A DNA stretch of 64,000 bases from Brevundimonas variabilis (GCF_014199945.1 NZ_JACHOR010000003.1:62001-126000), one strand, 5' to 3'; positions 9,294-18,803 are shown, counted from the stretch's first letter. Made by a program: numbers and translations. The notes: generated by a model from the letters alone, not told the origin.

Positions 9294-10200
9294 GCGGCGG
9301 ATGGCCTCGGGACAGCACCTGCGTCCAGATCGCGATGAGGGTGCCGCGCACGAACAGCCACAGCTTCATCGACTTGCCGACGGACACCCGCTGCTTCCAT
9401 GCAGCAGGACCATCGCGCGCAACCTTGCGGCCGATCTCACGATAGACGCCTCGCGCGGCAGCAATGGCCATCGAGGAGCGGAAAGGAAGTCCCCTAAGGC
9501 CGTTGCGGGCACTGTCGTAAAACGGCTCTGCGGCGTCCAGTAGGCGGCGTGTCACGGAATGGACGGCGGCGCGGTTGACGGGATCGGCAACCGCTTCGGG
9601 CGTTGGATCGACCCCGGCTTCGCTCAGCCAGTCGGCTGGCAGATAAACCCGCCCGCCCTGGGCGTCTTCGATCACGTCGCGCGAGATATTCGTCAGCTGG
9701 AATGCAAGGCCGAGATCCTGAGCCCGCCGCAGGACCTCCGGATCGGTTACGCCCATGACGCGCGCCATCATCACACCCACGACGCCAGCCACGTGCCAGC
9801 AATAGGCCATGACATCGTCAATCGTGCGATAGTCGTGCCGCTCAACGTCCATCCGGAAGCCGTCGATCATGTCCAGCGCCCAGCGTTCGGGCAGTCGGTG
9901 GCGAAGGGCTACGCGCTGAAACGCAGAGAAGGTCGGCTCCGTCATGGCCTCGCCGGTCATGGCCCGACGCGTCAGATCATAGAGCCGTTCCAGACGTCGG
10001 CGCTGCTCTTCGGTGGACAGGGTTTCATGTCCGAACCCGTGATCCTGGCCATCGATCTCATCGTCGCAGGCCCGGCACCAGGCATAAAGCAGCCACGCAT
10101 CCTCGCGAACTTCCGGCTCGAACAACCGCGACGCCGAGCGGAAGCTCTTGGACCCCTTGACGATCGAGGCCTTGGAAGCGGCGAGGACGGCGTCGGTCAT
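9262..10200 (-). CDS. crtB: 15-cis-phytoene synthase
   Basis: Condenses two geranylgeranyl diphosphates to phytoene, the first committed carotenoid step. The 312-residue protein has squalene/phytoene synthase motifs: KSFRSASRLF, YAWCRACDDEIDG (first Asp-rich motif), AYCWHVAGVVGVMM and LGLAFQLTNISRDVIED (second Asp-rich motif). ATG at 10200 overlaps the crtI stop as ATGA, so it is last in a crtY-crtI-crtB operon. The tail after about residue 275 is hydrophobic and extends into the crtW 3' end on the opposite strand. The GGPP synthase that supplies the substrate (crtE) is not in this window. Confidence 0.95.
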   Translation of the reverse strand: MTDAVLAASKASIVKGSKSFRSASRLFEPEVREDAWLLYAWCRACDDEIDGQDHGFGHETLSTEEQRRRLERLYDLTRRAMTGEAMTEPTFSAFQRVALRHRLPERWALDMIDGFRMDVERHDYRTIDDVMAYCWHVAGVVGVMMARVMGVTDPEVLRRAQDLGLAFQLTNISRDVIEDAQGGRVYLPADWLSEAGVDPTPEAVADPVNRAAVHSVTRRLLDAAEPFYDSARNGLRGLPFRSSMAIAAARGVYREIGRKVARDGPAAWKQRVSVGKSMKLWLFVRGTLIAIWTQVLSRGHPPPTRPALWTKV

Positions 10201-11699
10201 ACAGCGGCTTTCGCGTCCTCCAGCATCAACCCGGCAGTCGCCTTGGCCGAACCGACAACACCCGGGATTCCTGCCCCGGGATGCGTTCCTGCACCCACAA
10301 CATACAGGTTGGGGACCTTGTCGTCACGGTTGTGAGTCCGAAACCAGGCGCTCTGGGTCAGAATTGGCTCCAACGAGAAGGCCGAACCAAGGTGGGCGTG
10401 CAGATCCTCCTTGAAATCCGCGGGGGTGTAAATCCGGGTCGTCACCAGATCACGTCGAAGATTCGGGATGTAGCGCTCTTCCAGGTAGTCGATGATCTTC
10501 TCGCGGTACTGGGGCCCGGTCACCGACCAGTCGATATCGGCCACGCCCAGATGCGGCACAGGCGAGAGAACATAGTGACTGCTCATCCCTTCCGGAGCCA
10601 TCGAAGGATCGGTTGCGCAAGGGGCGTGCAGATAAAGCGAGAAATCTTCCGGCAATTTCGGGCCAGCGAAGATCTCGCTGATGAGTTCACGATAACGGGC
10701 ACCGAAACAGATGGTGTGGTGCGCAAGCTGCGGCTGAGGTGTCTTCAGGCCGAAGTGCAGCACGAAGAGTGACATCGAGAAGCGCTTCGATTTCAGCGAC
10801 TTTGCCTTGGCAACACCGCGCGGTGTATGGCCCAGCATCTTGCCATAGGTGTGGACCACATCGGCGTTCGAGGCGACCATTTCGGCCGGGATGAACTCAC
10901 CGCTCTCAAGCGTCACGCCCGTGGCACTATCGCCCTCCATTTCGATCCGCGCGACGGGCGCATCCAGGCGGAAGTCGCCCCCCAGATCCTGGAAGAATTT
11001 GATCAGACCATTGATCAGCGCACTGGTGCCGCCCCGCGCGAACCAGACCCCCCCGCGCCGCTCCAGCGCGTGGATCAGGGCATAGACCGAACTGGTCTTG
11101 AACGGATCGCCCCCCACCAGCAGCGTGTGGAAACTGAAGGCCTGGCGCAGGTGCGGGTCTTCGATGTAGCGCGCAACCATCGCATGGACGCTGTTCCAGC
11201 TTTCGAGACGCGCAAGCTCGGGCGCTGCCTTGATCATTGACCAGAAGGACTGGAACGGCACAGCCCCCAGCTTCAGATAGCCCTCCTGATACAGGTCCTC
11301 GGAATACTCGTGGAACTTGTTGTAACCCTCGACGTCCCTGGGATTGAAAGCGCCGATCTGGCGCTCCATCGCTTCCTGGTCGTCATTGTAATCGAAGCTG
11401 GCACCGTCCTCCCAGCAAAGGCGGTAGAACGGGTCAACCGGCATCAGGTCGACATAGTCTTTCAGCTCCGAACCCGTGCCTTCGAACAATTCCTTCAGGC
11501 AATCCGGGTCGGTAATAACCGTCGGACCGGCATCGAAGGTGAATCCTTCTTCCTTCCAGACGTAGGCGCGGCCGCCCGGCTTGTCGCGCTTTTCGACCAG
11601 GGTCGTCTGGATGCCTGCCCGCTGCAGACGAATGGCAAGGGCGATACCGCCAAAACCTGCGCCGATCACCACCGCGCGCTTGCTGGTCACGTCTCTCAT
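10197..11699 (-). CDS. crtI: Phytoene desaturase
   Basis: A 500-residue FAD-dependent desaturase that converts phytoene stepwise to lycopene. The N-terminal Rossmann motif is VVIGAGFGGIALAIRLQRAG; further signatures are KRDKPGGRAYVW, FDAGPTVITDP and the C-terminal VVGAGTHPGAGIPGVVGSAK. The frame is open much further upstream inside crtY, but ATG 11699 places the start just before the dinucleotide fold and overlaps the crtY stop by 4 bp (ATGA), so it is the likely start. It is the middle gene of crtY-crtI-crtB. Confidence 0.95.
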   Translation of the reverse strand: MRDVTSKRAVVIGAGFGGIALAIRLQRAGIQTTLVEKRDKPGGRAYVWKEEGFTFDAGPTVITDPDCLKELFEGTGSELKDYVDLMPVDPFYRLCWEDGASFDYNDDQEAMERQIGAFNPRDVEGYNKFHEYSEDLYQEGYLKLGAVPFQSFWSMIKAAPELARLESWNSVHAMVARYIEDPHLRQAFSFHTLLVGGDPFKTSSVYALIHALERRGGVWFARGGTSALINGLIKFFQDLGGDFRLDAPVARIEMEGDSATGVTLESGEFIPAEMVASNADVVHTYGKMLGHTPRGVAKAKSLKSKRFSMSLFVLHFGLKTPQPQLAHHTICFGARYRELISEIFAGPKLPEDFSLYLHAPCATDPSMAPEGMSSHYVLSPVPHLGVADIDWSVTGPQYREKIIDYLEERYIPNLRRDLVTTRIYTPADFKEDLHAHLGSAFSLEPILTQSAWFRTHNRDDKVPNLYVVGAGTHPGAGIPGVVGSAKATAGLMLEDAKAAV

Positions 11700-12868
11700 G
11701 CCGCTCGTCCCTTTCCGGTTTCCCGGATCTGTTTCATCGCCCGGTCGATGGGCACCGGCGATTTTCCGGCCAGGACCCGAGCCTTGTCCAGCCATGTGCT
11801 CTGCGCTGCGTAGAAGCGCCGCACTACGCCTTCGGACAAACCGTAGAACCGACGCATGACTCGCCATCGACGATCCGCGTCCGATGCCCTGAACAGCATG
11901 CGGTCCAAAAGGCGGTAGAAGGCCCGGTCCGACCAGACTTTCTTTGAATGGGCTTCGAGCACGGCTCTCAGGGATGCCGATGACAGGTCCTCGGTCCTGC
12001 TGACCAGCCTCGCTGTCTGCACCGCATCCGGAAACGAGTATCCGGTCGTCGGATGGAACAGCGCTGCGGCCAGGCCGACACGGGCCACAGGTGGCCCCTC
12101 GGCCCAGAAGGCATCGATGTCGCCGTCGAGAGCGATCGGTAGAATTCCCTCTTCTTCGTCCACCAGCGCATCGACCGTCCAGCCTCGGGAGACGATGTAC
12201 TCGTCAATCCGCTGCCTGAGCAATTCACGGTCCAGCGTGGGGCTGTCGGCGTAATAGGTGTCTTCCACCAGAACGGTGTGCGCATCAAACGGCAGCAGAT
12301 AGACAAATCTGTAGGCCTGCCCCTGCGCGACCGTGGCATCCATGATGGTTGGCCGGGTGAGGCCGTGTGGCTGGGTCAGACGAACTGTCCGGCCGAGGAA
12401 GACCTGCCAGCCGAGATCCAGATGTGACGTCGGCTGTGGTCCCCGCGCGTCGATAACGCCCCGAGCCGTCAGAACCCGCCCGTCCGCGAGGGTCACACTG
12501 TCCTGGGTCATCGCCACGACCTCGCCGGCGATCAGCCGATCACCGAGGATGGGCTCGACTTCGGCGCGAAGATCGTCCGAAATCATGGAGTTGTATGGCG
12601 TACCGAGCACTCGGCTCAGTCCAGGAAAATAGATATCGTATCCCTCTGGCCAGCGATGGCGCGTTGCCACCTGGAGCCAGCCCCGATCGTCCGGAGCCAC
12701 GTCGCCATCGAAGAACGACCACGTATGTTTGCCGCCCAACCTTCCATCACGCTCGACGACGGCCACGCAGACGTCTGGCCGGTCGATCGACAGACGCCAT
12801 GCGATGAGGCTGGAAGCCAGCCCCCCGCCGACGAGGATCACATCATAGGCATTGGGCAGGCGAACCAT
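11696..12868 (-). CDS. crtY: Lycopene beta-cyclase, CrtY type
   Basis: Cyclises both ends of lycopene to give beta-carotene. The 390-residue product has the FAD-binding start YDVILVGGGLASSLIAWRL, then GGKHTWSFFD, DARGPQP and the family segment FHPTTGYSFPDAV. ATG 12868 is chosen because the dinucleotide fold follows within a few residues; 14 more in-frame codons upstream add only charged sequence. It is first in the crtY-crtI-crtB unit with 4-bp overlaps. Confidence 0.93.
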   Translation of the reverse strand: MVRLPNAYDVILVGGGLASSLIAWRLSIDRPDVCVAVVERDGRLGGKHTWSFFDGDVAPDDRGWLQVATRHRWPEGYDIYFPGLSRVLGTPYNSMISDDLRAEVEPILGDRLIAGEVVAMTQDSVTLADGRVLTARGVIDARGPQPTSHLDLGWQVFLGRTVRLTQPHGLTRPTIMDATVAQGQAYRFVYLLPFDAHTVLVEDTYYADSPTLDRELLRQRIDEYIVSRGWTVDALVDEEEGILPIALDGDIDAFWAEGPPVARVGLAAALFHPTTGYSFPDAVQTARLVSRTEDLSSASLRAVLEAHSKKVWSDRAFYRLLDRMLFRASDADRRWRVMRRFYGLSEGVVRRFYAAQSTWLDKARVLAGKSPVPIDRAMKQIRETGKGRAA

Positions 12869-12916
12869 GACGTCTGATCTATCACGGTCCGGCTCGATCC
12901 CAAGACCCAATCCTGA

Positions 12917-14761
12917 TCAGGTTCGGGGTTCGACAGTCAGGGCATAGGCGCCAAACTCGCCCTGACCGAAAGCTCGCGCGCGAATGACGTAGTCTCCGCC
13001 GCCCTCAACGGTCCATTCCAGCCGCGCGTGCGTGTCGGACAGGCCGTCATCGTCCGTTGCCACGGCTTCCCAGTCCTCGCCGGCCTTGCCAACCTCGATC
13101 ACGGCGTCGAAGTCATTCGACACCATGGTCAGACGCAGTTTTTCGCCGTCAGCCACGGCAATTTCGTAGGCGTCATAGTGTGTTCCATCCTCGGCGATGG
13201 CGTCCGTTTCGGTCAGGGTCCCGCGCGCAGTCGTGCCCGAGAGAATGCTGCCATTCACAGGCTGGGGCCCGCGATCGGTCAGTTCGATCGAATACAGGCC
13301 CTCATCGTCCTCTGATCCAAGCGCCGAGGCGCGTACGACATAATCTCCTGTCGCCGGCAGAATATAGGTCAGGCGCGAGTCGGTCCCCTCCCCGAGGCCA
13401 TCGTCATCACTGGCCAACATCGAGAAGGTGCCCTCGGCGCGCGACACTTGCAGAAAGGTGTCGAAATCCCCCGACCGCATGACGATCTGAACGCGATTGC
13501 CCTCGATGCCCGAGAACCCGTAGGCATGGTATCCGCGCCCCTCGTCGTCATTGGCATCGGTATCTTTGATTTCACCCTGCACCACGGTGTCAAAAGCCAG
13601 CGGGGTCGGTGGCGCTTCGGGTGCCGTCTCACCAAGCGTCAGGGAATAGGCTCCTGTGGCCCCGTCGACGAGCGCACGCGCCTCGATCACATAGTCGCCA
13701 TCCGCTGGCAGGACCTGGGTCAATCTGGCGTCCGTGCCTTCGCCATCTGCGCCATCATCGTCGGTGCCGAGTGTCGCCTGGACCCCGTCCACCAGACTGA
13801 ACAGCTCAAGGTATGCGTCAAAGGCTTCAGACCTCATGGTGGCCTGAATGCGTTGACCAGCTCGCCCGCTGAACCGGTAGGCATCGGCGCGCAGGCCGGC
13901 GTCATTCAGGCCATCAGTCGACTGCAACTCGCCGGAAAGACTGTCGCCCAAGGCAATCGCCTGGGCCGTAAGCGGCGCGGGTCCCTGGGCCAGGTCCAGC
14001 GAATAATCGCCAAGACCGTCAACGCCCAGGGACGACGCGCGCACATCATAGGTCCCTGTTTCCGGCGCAGTGAACACCAGATAGGAATTCAGGCCGTCCC
14101 CGCCACCATCATCGTTTCGAGCCAACTCCGCATAGCCCGCCCGGTTCGAGCGGCCGATGCTGACGACTGGATCGAAATCATCGGACTTGAGGGTCATCAC
14201 GACCCTTTGACCGGCGCGCAGCGAGACGCTGTAACCGTCGAAACGGGTGCCCTCGTCGCTTTCAGCATCGGTCACCGACAGACTTCCTGTTCGGGTCTGA
14301 CCGATCCTCATCCCGGTCGGGCGAGGCGCTCGAGGCGCCGGTGGGCGTTCAACCAGGCTCAGAGTGAAGGCGCCGCCGTCGAGGCCAGACAGGGTCCGCG
14401 CGCGCAGGACATACCGACCGTCCTCTTGCGGCGTGAATCTGAGCCGCGAGTCGGTCCCCTCGCCGAGCCCGTCGTCGTCGCTTGCAAGAGGTTCACCATC
14501 GATCCCGGCTTCTCTGTAAATCGCCAGAAATGTGTCGAAGTCCGTCGACCGCATGGTGGCCTCGAGCCGCTGGCCGGCTCTCGCCGTCACCAGATGATCT
14601 TCGAAGCGATAGTCCTCGTTCGACGCAGAATCAGCACCATCAAGAACGCCCTTGATCTCAGATCCGATCCGGAGGTCAGGGACCGACTGAGCCAACGTGG
14701 GACTGGCTCCCAGCAGTATGGCAAAAGCGCTCACGGTTGCGAAAATGGTCGGACGGTGCAT
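12917..14761 (-). CDS. Secreted protein made of five tandem PPC-like domains
   Basis: A 614-residue exported protein. The signal peptide begins MHRPTIFATVSAFAILLGAS at ATG 14761, with cleavage after ALA-type LAQS. The rest is five copies of an approximately 118-residue pre-peptidase C-terminal (PPC) beta-sandwich. Each repeats the pattern GQR..ATMRS.DFDTFL, then A.DDDG.GEGTDSRL, then GDYV.RA..L...G.Y.L. The Asp-rich DDDG loops suggest calcium binding, as in other PPC domains. No catalytic domain is attached, so it may be a binding or scaffold protein. The open frame continues upstream of 14761 through DNA antisense to folD and lemA; that part is not coding. Confidence 0.8.
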   Translation of the reverse strand: MHRPTIFATVSAFAILLGASPTLAQSVPDLRIGSEIKGVLDGADSASNEDYRFEDHLVTARAGQRLEATMRSTDFDTFLAIYREAGIDGEPLASDDDGLGEGTDSRLRFTPQEDGRYVLRARTLSGLDGGAFTLSLVERPPAPRAPRPTGMRIGQTRTGSLSVTDAESDEGTRFDGYSVSLRAGQRVVMTLKSDDFDPVVSIGRSNRAGYAELARNDDGGGDGLNSYLVFTAPETGTYDVRASSLGVDGLGDYSLDLAQGPAPLTAQAIALGDSLSGELQSTDGLNDAGLRADAYRFSGRAGQRIQATMRSEAFDAYLELFSLVDGVQATLGTDDDGADGEGTDARLTQVLPADGDYVIEARALVDGATGAYSLTLGETAPEAPPTPLAFDTVVQGEIKDTDANDDEGRGYHAYGFSGIEGNRVQIVMRSGDFDTFLQVSRAEGTFSMLASDDDGLGEGTDSRLTYILPATGDYVVRASALGSEDDEGLYSIELTDRGPQPVNGSILSGTTARGTLTETDAIAEDGTHYDAYEIAVADGEKLRLTMVSNDFDAVIEVGKAGEDWEAVATDDDGLSDTHARLEWTVEGGGDYVIRARAFGQGEFGAYALTVEPRT

Positions 14762-14857
14762 CGGTATCCCCAGGTGATCCTGTGCGATCATAGACGCCGA
14801 ACCCTGCTCGCTGTAAATCGCCTGCATCCCCGTTTTTGACTCCAGCGAGCCCATTCC

Positions 14858-15781
14858 ATGGCCAGCCCTTCCGCGCATGCCGCGATTATCGATGGCAAGG
14901 CCTTCGCAGCCGGTCTGGTGACGCGGATAACGACCGCTGCGGCACGATTGCGAGCGTCTCACGGGCTGACACCGGGGCTTGCAGTGGTCATTGTCGGCGA
15001 TGACCCGGCCAGTCAGATCTATGTTCGCAACAAGGGCGAACGGACAAGCGCCGCGGGAATGCGCTCCGATACCCATCGCCTGGAGGAAACGACGACGCAG
15101 GCGGATCTGCTTGCGCTGATCGCGTCCCTGAACGCCGACAGCGGCATCCACGGCATCCTCGTGCAACTGCCCCTGCCACCGCACATCGACGCCTCTGCTG
15201 TCCTGGATGCCATTGATCCGGACAAGGATGTGGACGGGTTCCATGTGGTCAACGCTGGTCGGCTTGCGGTCGGCCTTCCCGGTCTGGTCCCGTGCACGCC
15301 GCTGGGGTCGGTAATGCTGCTCAAGGACACCTTGGGCGATCTGTCCGGACTGCATGCGGTTATCGTCGGCCGCTCGAACATCGTCGGCAAGCCGATGGCG
15401 CAACTGCTGCTGGCCGAAAGCTGCACCGTGACCGTGGCCCATTCTCGCACCCGTGACCTGCCCACCTTGTGCCGCACCGCCGATATCCTCGTCGCGGCCG
15501 TCGGTCGGCCCGAGATGATCCGTGGCGACTGGATCAAGCCCGGAGCCACCATCATCGACGTCGGCATCAACCGCGTCCCGTCGGCCGATCCGGTGAAGGC
15601 CGCCGAAGGAAGAACTCGGGTGGTGGGTGATGTGGCCTTGGCCGAAGCCTCCGAGGTCGCAGCTCACATCACGCCGGTCCCAGGGGGCGTAGGACCGATG
15701 ACGATCGCTTGTCTGCTGGCCAACACCTATACGGCAGCCTGCCGATCGGCCGGCATCGAACCGGAAACGCTGGACGCATGA
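14858..15781 (+). CDS. folD: Bifunctional methylenetetrahydrofolate dehydrogenase / methenyltetrahydrofolate cyclohydrolase
   Basis: Interconverts 5,10-methylene-, methenyl- and 10-formyl-tetrahydrofolate in the cytoplasm. The 307-residue protein has the FolD signatures: YVRNKGERT with the active-site lysine, [41 protein letters not shown], and the nucleotide-binding [18 protein letters not shown] followed by [19 protein letters not shown]. It is divergent from the PPC-domain gene. The next gene, lemA, starts 60 bp downstream and could be co-transcribed. Confidence 0.97.
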   Translation: MASPSAHAAIIDGKAFAAGLVTRITTAAARLRASHGLTPGLAVVIVGDDPASQIYVRNKGERTSAAGMRSDTHRLEETTTQADLLALIASLNADSGIHGILVQLPLPPHIDASAVLDAIDPDKDVDGFHVVNAGRLAVGLPGLVPCTPLGSVMLLKDTLGDLSGLHAVIVGRSNIVGKPMAQLLLAESCTVTVAHSRTRDLPTLCRTADILVAAVGRPEMIRGDWIKPGATIIDVGINRVPSADPVKAAEGRTRVVGDVALAEASEVAAHITPVPGGVGPMTIACLLANTYTAACRSAGIEPETLDA

Positions 15782-15841
15782 GCCACCGCGACCGATAACC
15801 CTATCGGAACGCGCGTCATGCGTTTCGTTCGGGAGGGGTCC

Positions 15842-16510
15842 ATGGTTCGTCTCAACGCTCGTCAGGCGGGCATCGCTGCCGTCGTCGTGATGCTTCCTGC
15901 GATGGCAGGCTGCGGCTACAACACCATCCCCACCCAGCAGGAGCGTGCCGAGGCGGCGTGGGCCGATGTCCAGAGCCAGTATCAGCGGCGGGCTGATCTG
16001 ATCCCAAATCTGGTTGCCACGGTACAGGGCGCGGCCATCGCCGAAAGGACGACCCTGACTCAGGTCATTGAAGCCCGTGCCCGGGCTACATCGATCCAGG
16101 TCTCGCCCGACACCCTCAGCGACCCGGCGGCGTTCGAACAGTTCCAAGCTGCGCAGGGCCAGCTGACCAGTGCCTTGTCCCGTCTGCTCGTGAGCGTCGA
16201 AGCCTATCCGCAGCTTCAGGCCAACCAGAATTTCGTGCAACTTCAGGCCCAGCTTGAGGGAACCGAGAACCGCATCGCCATAGCCAGGCGCGACTACAAC
16301 GAGGCTGTGCGCGCCTACAACACCACCTTGCGGACCTTCCCAAGCGTGATCTGGGCCAAGACGGCCCATTCGGGTTCACAGCCGATGCAGCTTTTCAATG
16401 CGACGACCGAGGCCCAGACGGCACCGAGCGTGACCTTCAACCTCGGTCCGGCCCAGCCCGGCGGTGCCGCACCGACTGTTACTCCGGGTTCGGCACCGAC
16501 CGCGCAGTGA
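15842..16510 (+). CDS. LemA-family lipoprotein
   Basis: A 222-residue LemA-type protein with an N-terminal membrane anchor. ATG 15842 is preceded by GGGAGGGG and opens a hydrophobic signal ending in the lipobox-like MAGCGYN, so it is probably lipidated. The LemA core follows: QSQYQRRADLIPNLVATVQG, AYPQLQANQNFVQLQAQLEG, ENRIAIARRDYNEAVRAYN. The C-terminus is Pro/Ala/Thr-rich and low in complexity. Its stop overlaps the next gene by 4 bp; lemA next to TPM-domain genes is a very common arrangement. The molecular role of LemA is not settled. Confidence 0.92.
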   Translation: MVRLNARQAGIAAVVVMLPAMAGCGYNTIPTQQERAEAAWADVQSQYQRRADLIPNLVATVQGAAIAERTTLTQVIEARARATSIQVSPDTLSDPAAFEQFQAAQGQLTSALSRLLVSVEAYPQLQANQNFVQLQAQLEGTENRIAIARRDYNEAVRAYNTTLRTFPSVIWAKTAHSGSQPMQLFNATTEAQTAPSVTFNLGPAQPGGAAPTVTPGSAPTAQ

Positions 16511-17322
16511 TCCAATTGGGAGCCCCGGCGCTGAGGCAGGCCTTCGCAGCCCTGCTGTTGGCCATCTGTTTCCTGAGCACGCCTGTAGCGGCACAGACCT
16601 TCCCCGAGCTTTCAGGTCGGGTCGTCGATCAGGCCGGGCTTCTGGAGCCTGCTAGCGAGGCCGCGCTAACTGACAGGCTGGCCGCTCTGGAGGCCGAGAC
16701 CGGCGACCAGCTGGTTGTCGTCACCCTGGATACCCTGCAGGACTACGAGATCGAGGACTACGGTTACCGCCTGGGCCGAGCCTGGGGCATTGGCCAGTCA
16801 GAAAACAACAGTGGCGTCCTGCTGATCGTTGCTCCCAACGAGCGCAAGGTCCGGATCGAGGTCGGCTATGGACTTGAGCCGATCCTGACGGATGCCTTTG
16901 CCAGTCATGTGATCCAGACGCAGATGTTGCCGGCTTTCCGTGACGGTGAGTTCCAGTCCGGCATCGTTGCCGGCAGCGACTCCATCATGGCGCAGCTTCG
17001 GCTGGATCCCGTCGAGGCTGCAGCCAGGGCCGCAGAGGTTGCCGCACAACCGGCGCGACCTGACTTTCCGTTTGGAGCCGGCATCATTGTCGCCCTGGTC
17101 TTCGGCTTCGTGTTGATCGGGCTGATCCGGGCCTCATCGGCAGGGGGGAAACGCCGCAGGGGTCGGGTCTCTCCGGTCCTGGTCTGGGCTGCCGCCGACA
17201 TGTTGAACCATGCGACTCGCTCAGGATCTCGCTCGAGCGGTTCGATCTTCCGCGGAGGCGGCAGTGGTTTCAGTGGAGGCGGCGGCAGTTTCGGCGGTGG
17301 CGGTGCGTCGGGTGGATGGTAA
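16507..17322 (+). CDS. TPM-domain membrane protein (YgcG-like)
   Basis: A 271-residue protein: signal peptide (ALLLAICFLSTPVAAQ), a TPM domain at about 35-165 (GRVVDQAGLLEPASEAAL, DQLVVVTLDTLQ, NNSGVLLIVAPNERKVRIEV), one transmembrane segment at about 190-210, and a Gly-rich C-terminal tail ending SGGW. TPM domains occur in the photosystem II repair phosphatase TLP18.3 and in bacterial proteins paired with LemA. GTG 16507 overlaps the lemA stop, indicating coupling. A membrane or envelope function is probable; activity is unknown. Confidence 0.88.
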   Translation: MIQLGAPALRQAFAALLLAICFLSTPVAAQTFPELSGRVVDQAGLLEPASEAALTDRLAALEAETGDQLVVVTLDTLQDYEIEDYGYRLGRAWGIGQSENNSGVLLIVAPNERKVRIEVGYGLEPILTDAFASHVIQTQMLPAFRDGEFQSGIVAGSDSIMAQLRLDPVEAAARAAEVAAQPARPDFPFGAGIIVALVFGFVLIGLIRASSAGGKRRRGRVSPVLVWAAADMLNHATRSGSRSSGSIFRGGGSGFSGGGGSFGGGGASGGW

Positions 17323-18008
17323 TGCGACTTACCCCTGACGCCCATGCCCGGATCGCGACTGCAATCTCGCAAGCTGAAGCTACAACTTCGGGCGAAATCT
17401 TCTGTGTTCTTGCCGGTCATGTATCGTCTTATCGGGACGTGAGCCTGGGATGGGCGGCCATGGCGGCCCTGCTTTTGCCGCTCGGACTGGTGCCCCTCGG
17501 GGTCGAGCCCCGTTGGATCGCCGGTCTTGGCGACAGCTGGGAAGCTGCCCATCTGGCGTCGCGAAGCCTCAGTATTGCGCAGGCCATATCCGCCTATGCC
17601 GTCTTGCAGGCCATGGTCTTTATCATCGTGTTTCTCGTGACATGTATCCCGGTCATCCGTCGCTGGGTCACGCCGCGAAGTGTGCGCAGATCACGGGTCA
17701 GGCGCGCAGCCATGCAGCAATTTCTCGCCCATGGCCTTCATACGACCGAGCACAGAACTGGCGTTCTAATCTTTGCAGCGCTGTCGGACCATCAGGTCGA
17801 GGTCATAGCCGACGCCGGGATCCATGACCGGGTCGACCGCGACATCTGGGCTCAGGCGGTCGATGTCCTGACGGAGCGTCTGCGATCAGGCGACGCGGCG
17901 GAAGGTTTCGAAGCCGCGATCAAGATTGTCGGCGAGGTACTGGCGCTCCACTTTCCACCACGCGCAAATGACATCAACGAGCTGCCGAACCGCCTTGTCG
18001 AACTCTGA
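17322..18008 (+). CDS. Second TPM-domain membrane protein
   Basis: A 228-residue product with an N-terminal stretch LTPDAHARIATAISQAEATT, two hydrophobic segments (about 43-62 and 85-115) and a C-terminal TPM-type domain (HTTEHRTGVLIFAALSDHQV and EVIADAGIHDRV). This split form is common as the third gene of lemA-TPM-TPM sets. The ATG at 17322 overlaps the preceding TAA by one base; an in-frame ATG lies six bases earlier. The proteins of the three genes probably act together in the inner membrane, but no reaction can be named. Confidence 0.82.
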   Translation: MRLTPDAHARIATAISQAEATTSGEIFCVLAGHVSSYRDVSLGWAAMAALLLPLGLVPLGVEPRWIAGLGDSWEAAHLASRSLSIAQAISAYAVLQAMVFIIVFLVTCIPVIRRWVTPRSVRRSRVRRAAMQQFLAHGLHTTEHRTGVLIFAALSDHQVEVIADAGIHDRVDRDIWAQAVDVLTERLRSGDAAEGFEAAIKIVGEVLALHFPPRANDINELPNRLVEL

Positions 18009-18054
18009 CGGAGCAATCCTCGAAATCGTCACGCAATTGGCTTAGCGGAGCCGG

Positions 18055-18789
18055 ATGGCCCGTATTGTCACCTATAATGTCCATCGCTGTGTCGGCACTG
18101 ATCGCCGGCTTGATGTTGCGCGAGTCGCGGCTGTGATTGCCGAGCACGAACCGGATATCGTCTGCCTTCAGGAACTGGACGTCGGGCGCGCCCGAACCGG
18201 GCATGTGGATCAGGCTGCCGCGATCGCGAGGGAGCTGTCGATGGGATTTCGCTTCAACGCTGCCATGCGAATCGAAGCCGAAGAGTATGGCGATGCCATC
18301 CTGACCGCCCACCCAGAGAAGCTGATCAGGGCTGGACACCTCCCGACCATCCGGGGCGTTCCCGGACTGGAACCCCGGGGCGCCGTCTGGGCCGCCATCG
18401 AGATCGGCGGGCATACACTGAATGTCGTCACGACCCATCTCGGCCTAGTCCCTCGCGAGCAAAGGCTGCAGGCCGCCGCGCTTTTGAGCAAAGACTGGCT
18501 CGGGCACCCCGACGCCACAGGCCCGACCCTGCTGGCCGGGGATTTCAATGCGACGTCGATCACTCGCCCCTACCAGACCCTCGTCCGAAGGCTTGCGGAT
18601 TGCCAGCGCGCATTTGGCCAGAAGCCCACGCTGAAGACCTTTCCATCCGGCTTTCCGGCGATCCGCATCGACCATGTCTTCATCAGCCCCCACATTCGGG
18701 TGACCGGGGTTTCGGTGCCTTTCTCGCCGCTGGCGCGCGTCGCGTCGGATCACCTTCCGCTTATCGTGGATTTTGAAATCGAAGGCTGA
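18055..18789 (+). CDS. Endonuclease/exonuclease/phosphatase-family protein (cytoplasmic)
   Basis: A 244-residue EEP-fold protein. Metal and catalytic motifs are visible: ARIVTYNVHRCVG, IVCLQELD (metal-binding Glu), TTHLGLVPREQR, LLAGDFNAT and the terminal SDHLPLIVDFE. No signal peptide is present. Members cleave phosphodiesters of DNA, RNA or lipid headgroups, and the substrate cannot be told from sequence. It is convergent with the phospholipase D-like gene, 14 bp apart; such EEP/PLD neighbours are common in Proteobacteria and hint at a membrane-lipid or stress role. Confidence 0.87.
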   Translation: MARIVTYNVHRCVGTDRRLDVARVAAVIAEHEPDIVCLQELDVGRARTGHVDQAAAIARELSMGFRFNAAMRIEAEEYGDAILTAHPEKLIRAGHLPTIRGVPGLEPRGAVWAAIEIGGHTLNVVTTHLGLVPREQRLQAAALLSKDWLGHPDATGPTLLAGDFNATSITRPYQTLVRRLADCQRAFGQKPTLKTFPSGFPAIRIDHVFISPHIRVTGVSVPFSPLARVASDHLPLIVDFEIEG

Positions 18790-18803
18790 TGCAGCCGTGC
18801 AAG

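Noticed and set aside
13448..14839. 463-codon plus-strand frame
   Set aside because: Antisense to the five PPC repeats; no domain or ribosome site.
14762..16369. Upstream extension of the PPC-protein frame, giving a 1150-residue open frame
   Set aside because: The extra part is antisense to folD and lemA, has no recognisable domains, and a signal peptide starts at 14761.
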